Source: Vicugna pacos (Eukaryota; Chordata; Mammalia; Artiodactyla; Camelidae). From it: 64,000 nt of DNA. Positions 10,811-22,998 of this stretch are shown one piece after another (the stretch's first letter is position 1; each line of letters starts with the position of its first letter). The stretch is from the NCBI RefSeq assembly GCF_048564905.1, contig NC_132992.1:32102501-32166500 (forward strand). Direction: 5' to 3'. Under the pieces are notes generated by a model. The model was not told the DNA's origin, did no database searches, and worked only from the letters and a program-made list of their open reading frames with translations. The position numbers and the translations under genes are program-made.

Positions 10811-13240
10811 CAAGTCAGGCTGCCAGCCCATCAAACACGGACAGGCAGATACCCAGAAGCTGCAGCAAAGGGAGCCTCTGGGGAGGGGGCTGGGGACACG
10901 AAGTTGTCACCACCAGCAGGACAGATGAGGGCTCTTCCAGCCCCTGTGGGTGCGGCAGCGAACCGGGGCCACCAGCTCCAGCCTTGCTGCTTCTTCACGA
11001 TTCTTCCTCTTTAGGGGCTCCCCCAAATTAGTCACCCTCTTACCCCACAATTCAGAGCTTCTGCTCTTGCGCATGGTATGTCTGATGCAAAGTTCTTCCA
11101 CGATCCTCGGGTGGAGTTTAACTTAAATCAAATACAGCAAAGTTCTACAACTTAAAAATAGAAATAGAGATAAATAAATAAAAAGCTACTGCTCCCTCAA
11201 AGAGCTCTCCAGTTTCCTGAATCACTTAGATGACACATTTATAATCTGGACACAAACAACTGTATTCTTTTAAAGAAGGAATGCAAGTAGATATTAGGTA
11301 CACGTCGCATGCGATACAAATGAGCTCAGCCCACCGCCATCCTGCTTCACTTCACTGCACGTGTCAGCTGCCTTTTCTCTGCCCTGCGTGCATCCTGTCC
11401 ACCGCTGACATCCTCCGCTGTGTCTGCCCTCATCCCCACCTTCTCCAGACAATGTGATTCAGGTTCAGCAACGTAATGCCCCTGAAATGTCATCCTTAAA
11501 AATCAAGGCCACTTGATTTCATGATAAAAGAGTCCTTTTCTTTAATAAAAGGTAAGATTTCCATCAGAGTCAGATGTCCTCAGGAGTGAACAGTTCAGTG
11601 TCAAATCTGTGCCCTCCTCTGAGGTGGGGTGGAAGCCCCTCCATTCACACCATCTTTCTCCTGTAACCTCCGTCATCCTCAGCATTTCCAGAGAGAGACA
11701 GATGAGCTGGACTCGAAATCGTGACTCAATCAAACAACTTCCTCAAGAAGGGGACCAGCTTTGTCTCTGGTTTACCCGATGGAGGAAGGCACTGCTCGCT
11801 AGACGCAGCCGCCAATTACAGGAGGCACAGAGGACGGGGACACAGTGAACGCCTCAGAAATATGCAACGAACCACGTCCATAGTGTGGAAAACTCTACAG
11901 GACAAACCTGATATTTTTCAACTACAAGCGCAAGGAATAAATGGGAATGAGGAGCCCGTAGACAGGAAGAGGCTTAAATAGCTTATCAGTCATTCACAGT
12001 ATGTGGCCCTTCGGTGGGGGTGATTTAATCAAACTCAAGAAATTGACATTTGAATACGTGTTGGATACTGGACAATATTAAGGAATTATTGTTAATTTTA
12101 AGTGTGCTGATAGCTGTTTTTTTTTCCAAAAAATGAAAACTTAGAAATATTCCCTAAAATAACCAAACACAAAGCATTATGATTCTTGGGAGTTAAAAAC
12201 TTCAGCATGAGTAAATGTTGTGTGGGGTGCATGATACAAGGTTGGCCTTGAATTCATAACAGATGCCACTGAGCCATAGGTCCCTGGGGCTTCACTGTTC
12301 TGTCCTGCACACTTTCATATATACTTGAAATCACATTTAATAAAATGAACGTTGACATTACCTGGATTCCAATCCCGTCATGTCCACTGCAGCGTGACTT
12401 TTGAAGCATTCTTTAACTGATCTGTGCCTCAGTTTCTTGGTGTATAAAATGGTCATAATAAACTGACCTCATGGGGGTAAGAACTAAAGAAAATCATTTA
12501 CATCTCTACATATTTAAAGTTATTATAAAATTAAATTGTATGTAAACACACACATGTGTTTTATATAAATAAAATACAATTTTAGCACAGGTACATGGCG
12601 TGGCATCTTGACACAGCAGGGACTCGGTCCATGATGAGTATTATTAGCATAAAAGGCAGATTCGTTCCGGGACCTACATCAGATTTTCAGTCATGTCCTC
12701 TTTTTATAACATAACATAATCTTTGATGTGTTTTTCAAGAAGAGAAGCAAGGTTCACTGAAGAGACAGGGACAGCTGGACATTGCTTGAAAGTGACCCCA
12801 CGGGTCCAGATGCCCTGTGGTCAATGTCCCCATTCACAGAGCCCCTGCCCAGACAAGCCCCAGCCTCAGAGAAGAGCAGGTGACTGATGTTCAACATAAA
12901 ATGCTCTTCTCGGGGCCCAGGTAGGGCCACGAAAATCACCCTGACTAGATAATTTAAGCTGTAGTTTCCACATTTGCTGACAAACCAAAGAAGAAATGCT
13001 CTAAGACTTGATCAGTGTTCACAGCAGCCTTCAAACTGATTTGGTTTCAGCCTTGCACACTGTTGAAGTAAACATTCAGCAAAATTCCGCTTGTCAAGGT
13101 AAAAGCCGACGAAGGAATGGCCTTTTCCCCCGGAACAGATTTATCACTAACAGCTAAGTTTTGAGTTGCTAAACCACTCTAGGTTATGGAGGATTCTTCC
13201 TCCTCTTATGTAAAGGGTATGTAAACATTTTTTCAATATA
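10811..13240. other. Spacer between TRAV18 copies B and C
   Basis: No V gene is recognisable. The part at 12356-12485 is an MIR. A minus-strand open frame near 11540-11733 has a stretch that looks V-like by chance (see rejected items). The rest is unassigned. Confidence 0.5.
12356..12485 (+). mobile_element. MIR SINE fragment
   Basis: The core TGCCTCAGTTTCTTGGTGTA followed by AAATGGTCATAATAA is the conserved MIR 3' part. It is an ancient mammalian SINE. Confidence 0.75.
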
Positions 13241-15859
13241 TCTGAACTATGACTGACTGAGGAATTAATTCTCCCTGAGGTGAAGTGATTATTGGAGAAG
13301 AGGAGATTCTCATGCTGTATCCAGTTTAAATGCCATCTGTCTTGGGATTGGGGTAAGCTTTTTCACCGGCTCCAAATAGTTAGGGGAAAGGGTCAGCCAT
13401 TCTCAAAGCAGGAGGCATCTCAACACCCCTCTTCTCATTAGCAAGGATGTGGTGCCTCCTGCATCACTGATCTGGGTCTCCGCTCACGTCCTGCCCACGC
13501 AGAGTGTCCTCTCTCCATCTCTGCAGCTCAACTCCTGTCTACAGCTCTTGGGACCGTACTTTCAGGGAGCAGAACGCGGGGCACAGCAGCGAGAGGAGAC
13601 ATCTGTTTTCCTGCTGGTTGTAGGGGAAGTAGCTGAGACACTGAATCATTGTCATTTCATAATTGATAGGCACAACTATTAAAATGCAGATGTTAATGCT
13701 TAGAATAGTTTAATAGTTCTAATAATCCTTGAGAACGTGGTCACCATCCTCACCTAGAGAGCCGTGCGTCCGACGCCCAGCCTGAGAGAAGACGCCCCCT
13801 TGTCAGCTCACATTCTGGGCTCTCACATCCTTGATTTTGGACACTGAGCATTAGGGGTTAAACATCTTACTAAACAGACCCAAGAAAAGGAGAGGGAGTT
13901 GGAGGGCCCACAGTAAATCTGAACACTGGAAATAAGTAATGCGCGAGAGCAGGTTTTATTCGCCTGGTGATAAATGCATCCGTCCTCTGTTCCCCGTCTG
14001 GTCCCTCAGTCCGCAGGCCCGGGCCCTGACGAGGGGCAGCGCGGGCAGGAGCGAGGACTTGTTTCACTCACCGGCTCCTCACTCAGCTGAAGGCAGTTTG
14101 AGATAGGCCTCGTGTCCTGCCCTGCTTTATGTGTCACTGACAGAGCATCGCACACCTCGTGGGTAACTCTACGTTTCCAGAACGAACGCTCGCGCTTAGG
14201 GATTCCTGAGCTTGCACAGCAGCGTGAGAGCAGCTGGGCAGTCTGCTGAGCCGTGGAGGCTTGTGAGCCTGATAACTCTGCTCAAGACCCTAATCTGAGT
14301 AAGAGCTAAAAAAAGTTCTTCTTGCCTGGTGAGGAAATCTTTGTAGGTGAATATCTATCCTTTGAAGAATATCATTCTTGTGTTCAACTGACTTAGTCAC
14401 AGCCGGTGTTACTGGATTGACAGCACTGCCCTGGGAGCCTCTGCAGGGGAGCATCACGCTCTCTGCCCCAGCAGTGACCCCTTGCTTTAAAATGGCTTCT
14501 GGGAGCAGGGAGCCGGGAGCAGTGTTTGGACTTGTTACTATCATATAATCATGCTTTGCATAAAGTAAATCCAATCCTAGAGAAATAAGCAATGAAAAAT
14601 GACTCTTGTTAAATCTTCTGCTGTTTTTTTTATTTCACTAGCAGAGATAATTACACAGGAAACTAGAAAAACAAGCTCACTGACACTGAGCAAACAGTGC
14701 TTTCCACTGAGGTTCCTGAACTCCCTAATGAGCCAAATAAGTGGGAGGCAGAGCCATGGCACACACAGGCCCCTGCAGTGACAGAGCCTGGCTCATACTA
14801 TTAAGCACCTAAACCTGACTTACTAATAGAAAATACTCAGTTAGATTAAAACAAGGATGTGACAAGAAGTTAAAAGATGATGTTTCCTGAACCAAGATAC
14901 CTAAGCAAGGTCACCTGTCCCTCCTGAGGCTGAACGTGTAAGCCTACTGTCACCCAAGTGTGGTCCAGGAGCCCCGAGGAGCCCCCGTCAGGGAGGTTTA
15001 CTGGGCTCAGTGAGGGTCCTCTCTTGTGCTGCAGATCAGCACTCAGCCCAGGATTCAAAGTGACCCCCCCCCTTATCTCTCTCTCTGTACACACCCCTCC
15101 TCCCTGGTCCCCTGGTCCACACATTCCAGGTGCTTCAGGATCCCCAACCCTGCCTGTCTCAGTCCAGCAGTGCCTCAGCTCGGCTCTTTTTGGTGACTCC
15201 CTCCTGCACTGGTGCCTAGAACCCGCCTCTGCAAAGCAAAGTGCGCGATGTCAGGGCTCACATCGTCTATTTTCCATATCTCTGTGCTTCTGTCTGAAGT
15301 CCAATGTCCAAAAATGCTTTCATTGATTTTGTCCAGCTTTCTAGTTAGAAGGTGAACTCTGTCTTTACCAGTGATAAAGAACTCATAGTAATGAATCTTC
15401 ATTGTATTGTACAAATATGTCATCAGTCCATGATTTTGGAGGGAAGATCCTGATCATCCAACCACAGATTACTTGAGAACTGCAGGAGGTCGTGTTTCCT
15501 CCATGACACGTGGACTGAGTCTTGCAGGATGAGCAGAGCTAATTCAGGTGAAGGACAAGAACAGAGCAGTGAGCGCTTTCTAGGCCGAGGGACCCTTCTC
15601 TGACCCATGAGATCCACGGAGACACATGCAAGGAAGGGTCCCCAGGCTATTCCACTTGAAGTTGTGTCGGGGATTGCTGGGGAAGCTACAGATACCTGTA
15701 CCACACCTAAATGTTGGAAGTAATAACTGAATATTTCTCCAAGCATACTTGTGTTTAGGGTTCTTACCTCTGAGTCCTGTCTCATCCCCCTTTATCATCT
15801 CTCCAGCTATTATGAGGAGGAGGAGGTCAGACCTGGCTGTGGTGCAGTTTGTCGGAGGA

Positions 15860-15876
15860 CCACCAGGGGGCGGGCT
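15860..15876 (+). promoter_or_regulatory. CTCF-like motif upstream of TRAV18 copy C
   Basis: CCACCAGGGGGCGGGCT is closer to the CTCF core consensus than the A and B versions because it has GGGGG in place of GAGGG. It lies 213 bp before the leader ATG. Binding is inferred. Confidence 0.5.
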
Positions 15877-16072
15877 TCCTTCAGACGTGGTTCATGTTCG
15901 CCTTTAGGCGCTGGTTTGACTTGCTTGCCTCTGCAGCCACAAGACACATGACTTGCTGTGCAGAAAGGGGCTCTTGGTTCCTGAGTGAGGAGTTTCTGTG
16001 GCATCCAGCTGGAGACTAGAGCTATTAGATTTGCTGTATTCCGGGGAGCAAGGATCATTTTCTTCTGCCAAC

Positions 16073-16520
16073 ATGCTTTCTGCCCCTCACCCTGTTCTTC
16101 TCATCTTCTTACTATTCAGTAAGTAACATTTCATCCTAGACGTCAATGCTTGCTTTTAGTTTTCCTCTCTGGCAGGAAACCCTCCTCCTGTGCATTTCTA
16201 ACATAACAAAGTAATTCTCTTTTAGGGGGAACCAGTGGAGACTCAGTGACCCAGACTGAAGTCCCAGTCACTCTCCCAGAGGAGGCGTCTATGTTCCTGA
16301 ACTGCATCTATCAGACTGCTGATTCAAATCCCTACCTTTTCTGGTATGTGCAGTACGTCAACAGAGCTCCTCAGCTCCTCCTGAAGGGCTCAACTGGAAA
16401 CCCGAGGCCTGAGCATCAGGGTTTTCAGGCCACTCTTGTTAAAAGTAACAGGACCTTCCACCTGCAGAAACCATCCGTGCAGACGTCAGACTCGGCCGTG
16501 TACTACTGTGCTCTGAGTGA
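16073..16520 (+). CDS. TRAV18: T-cell receptor alpha variable gene, TRAV18-like, copy C
   Basis: The leader exon is 16073-16118 (MLSAPHPVLLIFLLF), donor GTAAGT, a 107-bp intron (shorter than in A and B), and the V-exon is 16226-16520. The domain starts GDSVTQTEVPVTLPEEASM and has Cys23 (LNCIYQ), Trp41 (LFWYVQY) and Cys104 (VYYCALS). CDR1 is close to copy A (DSNPY against DSDPY). The MLSA leader start is the most like human TRAV18. The frame is open and the RSS intact, so it looks functional. Confidence 0.88.
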
Positions 16521-16559
16521 CACAGTGAGAGGGGCTGCAGGAGGAGCTGAGCACAAACC
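16521..16559 (+). other. 23-RSS of TRAV18 copy C
   Basis: Heptamer CACAGTG at 16521-16527, 23-bp spacer, nonamer GCACAAACC at 16551-16559. Confidence 0.92.
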
Positions 16560-16620
16560 CAAGGCGCAGGTGGGCGGCAGTGAGTGGCCTTGGGAGGAAG
16601 AGTTACATTCTCCCCATGGG

Positions 16621-17786
16621 TAGTTTTGTGTTTATTTAGAGGTATTCAGGAAAATGAACGAAGCTCAGTTCTATGTCCTAGAAACCTAGGAGGTGGGGGA
16701 TTGCTCTCAGATTGGGTAGGTTGGAAGTCAGCGTTAGAGGGGACCTAAGCTCTGATCCCCAGAAGTGCGTGTGCTCAGCTGGAAAGCCTCCAGATTGAAT
16801 TTAAATAAATTCTGTTTTCTCAGAATGTAACATGGATGTTAGAAATCCTTCATATATTAACCTATGGAAGCAAAAAGAAACACATGATTAAAAGGTGCAT
16901 CAGCTGAATCACAATCAGAAATCAGCACATGGCTGCCAGGCACGTCAGACACCCTCGTCCATGCGGCTGAGACCTACAGCTGTTGAGCTGCTGCTCTGAG
17001 TGAGCGCCTTTGCGCCAGAGCTGCCGCAGTGGGCTGAAGAGGCATTTGCAATTTTCTAATGGCTACACTTTTGATATAAGGGAGTAAGAATGCAGGGTCT
17101 GGTGACATTATACTCATTTTGACTATAGGGTGCAATAGTTGAAACCAAGATTTTTCTAGCACAGACTTACTGCTGACTGCTGTCAGACATGTGCAGCCAG
17201 ACAAATGTTGTCAATCAGCAAAGTTGCTTTGATAGTATTAAGCCGACACAGACCTTTTTATCCGGTGTAAGTCTCCCCAGAAACCAATGCCTTGGAATGT
17301 AGGAAGAAAAGTTACGATGATTGATAGTGAACAGTTTTATCTTCCTGTCTGGAAGATGATAAATCTGTGAGCTTAAATCATAGTAGATTTTGGCTGCAGA
17401 TTAAAAAAAAAAAGCATACAAAATCCTGGGTGGCCATTTGTTCTCAAAAGTCGCCATAATCATAATAAATTATATGTGTCATGTAACTTTAAGTCCACCT
17501 TAGATCCCCTGGCTGCATATGGCAAAATGTAGATTGCAGCTCTGACATATCTGTTGTCAGTCTAATTACAATAAGTCTAAACAGGTAGGTTAGAATAATC
17601 AACCGTGTCAACACGCTACGCCATGACACAGGCAACCGGAGACCAGCAAGTTTCATTTCCTGTTCCGGTGCAAAGCATCTCACAGCTCAGTGACTGGGCA
17701 CGTGCCGTGTCAGACACAGGCCAGGCACTTAGACCTGAATCTGGGAGAGAACACAGCCCATTTCCCTCAGAGGCAGAGCTTCCGAC
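16621..17786. other. Region between TRAV18 copy C and TRAV19
   Basis: No gene is recognised. It contains the left arm of an inverted repeat (17123-17242) and, close to 17787, the presumed TRAV19 promoter region. Confidence 0.5.
17123..17242 (-). repeat. Inverted repeat, left arm, upstream of TRAV19 leader
   Basis: The reverse complement of 18075-18192 aligns with this segment at about 85% by hand, mostly transitions, with one 2-bp gap. Shared landmarks are AGGGTGCAATA, AAGATTTTTCTAG and AAAGTTGCTTTGATA. It may be one interspersed element inserted twice in opposite orientation, or a local inverted duplication. Confidence 0.8.
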
Positions 17787-18562
17787 ATGCGGTTCCCTGG
17801 GCTGCTGAGAGTCGTCATAGCGTCCGTCTGCCTTGGTAAGGCTGGTGAGGCTGGCCGCGGGCGGTCTCAGGCTCCTCTCAGCTCCCACGCCGGGCGCAGG
17901 GCAGCTCACTGTTTCTGGTGGGGTCTAGGGGAGCTGAGTAGTGGGATTGGTGGTGAATTCAGATCTCTTAGTCCTACATCTGCTCCGTACAGTCTGCTGG
18001 GTACCACCAGGAGACTCAACTGAATTCCTTCTCTCTCTCTCTCTCTATGTATTTTTTTTTCCCTTTGTCTTTGTGCTTAATGTTATCAAAGCAACTTTCC
18101 TGGTTGACATTTGTCCAGCTGCACACGTCTAACAGTAATCAATAGTAAGTTTGCACTAGAAAAATCTTGCTTTCAAATATTGCACCCTGTAGTCTCTCTC
18201 TCTATATATATATGTATGTATGCAATACATGTATATGTATATATAAATTTTTTTCCCCTCCAGGATCTGTCAAAGCCCAGAAGGCAACTCAAGACCCGCC
18301 AGCAATTTCTAGGCTGGAGAAGGAGGCGGCCACCTTGGACTGTGTATATGAAGCTAAAGCTTACAGTTATTATTTATTCTGGTACAAACAAGCACCTAGT
18401 GGGGAAATGCTTTTCCTCATTCATCAGGAGTCTTACAATGAGCGAAATACAACAGAGGGTCGGTATTTTTTGAACTTCCAGAAATCGGCCGGTTCCATCA
18501 GCCTCACCATCACAGCCTTGCAGCTCGGGGACTCAGCGGTGTATTTCTGTGCTCTGAGCGAC
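17787..18562 (+). CDS. TRAV19: T-cell receptor alpha variable gene, TRAV19-like
   Basis: The leader exon is 17787-17835 (MRFPGLLRVVIASVCL), very close to human TRAV19 (LLRAVIASIC). The donor is GTAAGG, the intron is long (428 bp), and the V-exon is 18264-18562 after a CTCCAG acceptor. The domain has Cys23 (LDCVYE), Trp41 (LFWYKQ) and Cys104 (VYFCALS), with the family patterns YYLFWYKQ-PSGE, GRY--NFQKS and SAVYFCALS. The intron holds a microsatellite-rich stretch and the right arm of the inverted repeat, which explain its length. No stop or frameshift is visible and the RSS is strong, so it looks functional. Confidence 0.9.
18075..18192 (+). repeat. Inverted repeat, right arm, inside TRAV19 intron
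   Basis: This is the partner of 17123-17242 in the opposite orientation. It lies between the leader and the V-exon, next to TC- and TA-rich simple sequence at 18030-18060 and 18193-18245. Confidence 0.8.
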
Positions 18563-18601
18563 CACAGTGATGTGGGTGCCTGTGGGAGCCCCACAGAAAC
18601 C
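18563..18601 (+). other. 23-RSS of TRAV19-like gene
   Basis: Heptamer CACAGTG at 18563-18569, 23-bp spacer, nonamer ACAGAAACC at 18593-18601. Confidence 0.93.
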
Positions 18602-20080
18602 TCAGGTCTCAACGTGATCCCCCAGCTGTGAACACCTGGTTGAGAATCGCACCGTGGACAGAAAAGGGCAGAGGCTGTGCCATTGGGGAAAGGGGGGTTA
18701 GAAGTGGAAAATTCACGCTAAGGGAAATGCGATCTGTGTAGCTCAGAGAATCTCTCTCTGATACATAGTGTCATTCATCTAAAGCATCTTTAGCTTCACT
18801 TCTTTATCTTGAAGTAGATCATTTGGCAAAGTATTTTTTAAACTTTTTGATGGTGATGACATATTTTTAAATTCAGTACTATTTGGCCGAATATACACCT
18901 GAACTGTTAGACTCTCAGGTTCACTGCACAAATACTTCTGCATATTTTCTTATAGGAAGGCTTTTACTTCCACTTTAGCTTCTAATGACTCCAGATGGCC
19001 TGAGTTTCAGACAATTTTGCACCAAATATGTGCAGAATAGCTGTCACATAACATCTAAAACAGCAATGTCTCTGTGCTGCTGTTTGATAATATTTGGTGG
19101 GAGTTACCCTAGTGGATTTGTCTCCATCTGGAATTCCAGAAAGGAAGACAGTCCTCCTTGTATAAGGATTTTCTGCCCCTACTGTGCAAATAACAATGAT
19201 CCCAATACAGGACAATTTTCCAGAAAAGAAAGCATGAGTGTGTGTGTGTGCGAGAGTGAGAGAGAGAGAGAAACAACAGAATTAGGTAGCCACGTCATCA
19301 GGAAATTAACTAGTTAAACAATTAAGTTTTGTAAATCACACGTATTGGAAGAACGTAGCTCAAGGCTTCCAGAGACAACTTTTCATGAAGAAAATGGATC
19401 TAAGCAGTTTACAAGGATGTAGATCAAAGAATTGAAACAACAAAAATGTGTCCTGGAATGTGGCGCAGGAAACTGTATTGGTGAGAGAGACTCAAAAGAG
19501 GATTCCCAACATTTAGCAAAAAAATTAAAAACACCAGAGCTAAAATAATCAATTATCCATCTTGTTTAATGTTTACTTCAATCTATTTGTACTTCTGAAG
19601 CACGAAGATGCTTCTAAGGCGTTTTGGAGAAGATGGCCTAGCAATGCAAACTGGTGGCAGTGTGAAGTCATTGTCCCTAATCGCTACTTGATCCCTAACA
19701 TCCCTCAAATCACATCCTGTTTCCTTCATCACTGGCATATCTCACCACAACAGCTATCTTACTTTTTCTTGATCATCTCATATCTCTAATTCTTCTAACA
19801 TCATCTTTAGGATATTTTGCCTATAAGTAAATAAATGCCATTGGGAAGGAGAGCATTGTGTGCCCATAACTTGCTTTGTGCCTCCTTTGAGGTCACCTGA
19901 GCTGACCTCTTTGTGGACATAGTAATCACATTTATACTTGAAAGATAAAGAGGAATTTTTCGGGGTTATTCTGTACTAAGTTCTTATCCAGAATGACCTT
20001 AGCAGGGCACCCAGGGTATTTCTAGATTATTCATTGCAAAGAAACCAGGATTTGGGGGAACTGTATTCCACATCTTGTAG
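18602..20080. other. Intergenic region 3' of TRAV19
   Basis: No gene is recognised. A GT/GA-rich microsatellite lies at about 19236-19272. Short open frames have no recognised product. Confidence 0.5.
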
Positions 20081-20089
20081 TAACCTATA

Positions 20090-20218
20090 GTGACAAAGAA
20101 TATGAAAAGGAATATATTTAGGTACATGAATGACTGAAGCATTATGCGGTACACTAAAAATTGACACAACATTGTAAACTGACTATACTTCAATAAAAAC
20201 TAAAAATTAAAAAAAACC
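20090..20218 (+). mobile_element. LINE-1 3'-end fragment
   Basis: CACAACATTGTAAACTGACT followed by ATACTTCAATAAAAACT and an A-rich tail is the typical 3' end of artiodactyl L1 in sense orientation. It is strongly 5'-truncated. Confidence 0.7.
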
Positions 20219-20539
20219 CAGAATTTATGGACACGGGATATACCTGGTTGGAAATGGAAAGTAACTAATGCAGGGTCTCTAGGGACGCGATCAGCAAAGG
20301 TATAAAACCTGAACGATCACAAGCCTAAATGGCTTCCTGCTGCAGCCTGTGCTGCTGCAGTTGACCTTTGCCCTGCTGCGCCCCCGTCTGTGCTGCTGTT
20401 GAAAAAGAGGCTTTAGGAAGCTTTGTTGGAAGATTTACGACCTCCCAGAGGCTGACTGACTCTGCCCCTCTGTCTTGTTTGTAGCCTTGCTCTCGGGAAG
20501 CCCCCGTGTGTCTCCTCCTGGTCACTGCCATCCTTCCAG

Positions 20540-20740
20540 GGAAACCACATCCCATGGATAGACTGGCTTTGTCCATTTTTGAACACTGTACAAATAGGAT
20601 AATATAGTTGGGATTTTTTTCTTGATACAGTTTCTTCTCAGTATTATGTTTCTAAGAATCATACATGTTTTGTGCAGTTTAGTTTGTTTATTCTCATTGT
20701 TGCCTGAATATATCACAGTTTATTTACGTATCTGTCTTAA
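20540..20740 (-). mobile_element. Old LINE-1 3'-end fragment
   Basis: The text from GGCTTTGTCCATTTTTGAAC to ATCACAGTTTATTTACG resembles the antisense 3' region of ancient L1ME elements. The match is diverged. Confidence 0.45.
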
Positions 20741-22790
20741 TGGTTCTTGGGACTCCAGGGACTCGTTTCAAACTCTTTGAGCCAATCTTTTGAATCTTCC
20801 CTAACTTAGCTTGAGGAAGATTGAAAAAGACACACCATGGCAGCTTCACTCCTATTCTCTCTGACTCCTCAGTGAATCATCAGTTTTCTCAAGTATCGTC
20901 ACTATGGATAATAGGCTAAGGAAAACAAAAAAAAGGGCTTCGTGTATGTTTTGCAAGCAGCGTCAAACATGTTTGTTTGTGTTCTCTCTTCGTGTGTTCT
21001 CATGTATTGAAATCTCTCTCCAAAATCCAAGACAAAAGGGACTGTTGCAATTAATGTTTTTTGCAATTAGTATGCTTTCACATACCTACACTGATATCAA
21101 TACTGAAGTATAGACTTAAAAATTCCTGTTGTGCCTATAACTGTGAGCTCCACAGGGCCAGGAAGCGGGTTTACATCGCATATTACACAGTCCATGGCAC
21201 AGAGTGGTTGCACATTAAATATTTGTGGATCGAAGAAGAATTAATTAATTGATACATACCATCAACAGATACAGAGCTTCTACCCTTTGGATGCTGCTAG
21301 ATAATTATGGATCAGTTATTCTTGCATTTGGCCATGTCTCATCACCATGAGAACATGCCTTCTGTTTGCATGTGCCATCATTCCCCTTCCTGTTGGTACA
21401 GATTTTCCTCATATGCCACTATTTCCAGGTTTGCAATTTAGATGGTCTCCCTCTTTATGGCATTGACAGAGTCATTTTTTATTACCTGAGTCTGTAGGAA
21501 GGTATAAATTCATTTTCTTGTGGACTTGGAAGTCTGTCTTGTTGGCGCATGTCGATTCTTCTAGATTTCAGCTGGTGATGACATCTCCTGCTGGACTGTT
21601 GCTTTTCTGCTTTCATTTCCAGAGCTTTTATCTTAGAATTTCAGCCTTAAATATTTACTTCCTATGGCTACAGGTAGGAGCCCTGTAAAGCTAAGGATGG
21701 TAGTGGATGAGGCGGGAGGCAGTGGTTCAGGCTGAAACAAAATCACACCTAACTTAGTTCTCTTTGAGCCCTAATACGTTTCCTTTCCATCCTCATGTCT
21801 GATGCACAAAGGACATGGCCTTGTATAGTAGATGCTCTCCATACACTAGATGTTGTCCGTGATCCAGTCAGATGGGGTTAAACTATCTGCTGTCATTTAT
21901 CTTTACCATTCCCATGACTTGCACTGCCTCCTTGTATAGTTTTCCTTTCATGCCTAGTGACCTGGGTTTGGGGTGGATATTTCTACTACTGGGAATCTTA
22001 AGCTGTAAGACAGAAAAACCCAATGTGCCTGTTTTTCTAATTTCCTGATCCTGGTTCCAAAGAGTGAATTATTTCAATCAAGGACACTTTTAAGCTCCTG
22101 GATTCTCTATCCTTAAGAAACCTGTTAGACAGTTTTATCCCCAGTTGTAACATTGGCCCTTTCAGAATCCTCCGATGACCGCGCAGTCAGGGCTCTGCCC
22201 CGGGGCTAGAGGGAAGGAGAGTCACTGCATCTTGGGGGAAATGAGCAATTTGACCTTGGGATGGTGACTGTGAATAAAGGTTAGATGGAATCATGTAATT
22301 TCAGCAAAAAGTAGTAACAAAACCAGAGGATTTTCATTCTTGGGACAATTTGTAGAGAAGATTCTCTTCTTCAAGAAACACATGCTCTATTATAGTAAAG
22401 AAGTTACAGACAAGGAAGCAAAATCTCACTGTTGGTTCAGTTTGATGACTTGAAGATGGATAGGCATTTTTCTCAGAGAATTTTAAAGTTTAAAAGACTG
22501 TGAACATCAGAAAAGATTACAGTTATCCTTGACCATAAGACAGATGTATCCATTTTCCAAATCTATAGTAGAAAACATTGCCCTGTAATTCATGGCAGAG
22601 GATTCCAGAGGCTGATGAATTGAGAGGGTTTGGTTTGGGTACTATATTTTTAACTTTACTTTGTAGGTAGAGAAATTACAATGAGTATAAAAGGGAAATT
22701 TTCAGGCTCAAAGGATAAAATGATTTTCAGTCTTCTATGGGAAGTGTTGCTTTGAGCTTGTTGCTTAATCACAGCAAGCAGGCAAAGCTT
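20741..22790. other. Intergenic region between TRAV19 and TRAV20
   Basis: No exon is recognised. A segment near 21140-21240 (CCATGGCACAGAGTGGTTGC, then AAATATTTGTGGAT) resembles an ancient MIR/L2-type repeat. The rest is unassigned. Confidence 0.4.
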
Positions 22791-22799
22791 AAGGCAAAG

Positions 22800-22961
22800 A
22801 TATTCCTCTTTTAAAAAAATATACATTATAAAGATTAACTCAAAATGGACCATGGACTTAAATGTAAGACACAAAACTATTAAATTTTCAGGAAAAAAAA
22901 ATAAGAGAAAATCTTTAGGACTTGGTGCTAAATAAATGTCAGATCTGACACCAAAAGCATG

Positions 22962-22998
<37 letters not shown>

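Larger units (their letters stand above)
13240..16620 (+). repeat. TRAV18 duplication unit, copy C
   Basis: It is homologous to copy B from about 13240. The 5' flank from about 15600 to the leader is closest to copy A. After the RSS it diverges from A and B within about 50 bp. The three copies are therefore a mosaic and not simple tandem copies. Confidence 0.8.

Noticed and set aside
11542-11733. Minus-strand open frame with a V-like stretch (EEGTDLTLNCSLL)
   Set aside because: It resembles framework 1 around Cys23 but has no Trp41, Cys104, leader or RSS on either strand nearby. Chance resemblance is more likely than an inverted V relic.
22969-22994. CRISPR-like or other array at the CA repeat
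   Set aside because: It is a simple dinucleotide microsatellite; no spaced direct repeats exist in the window.
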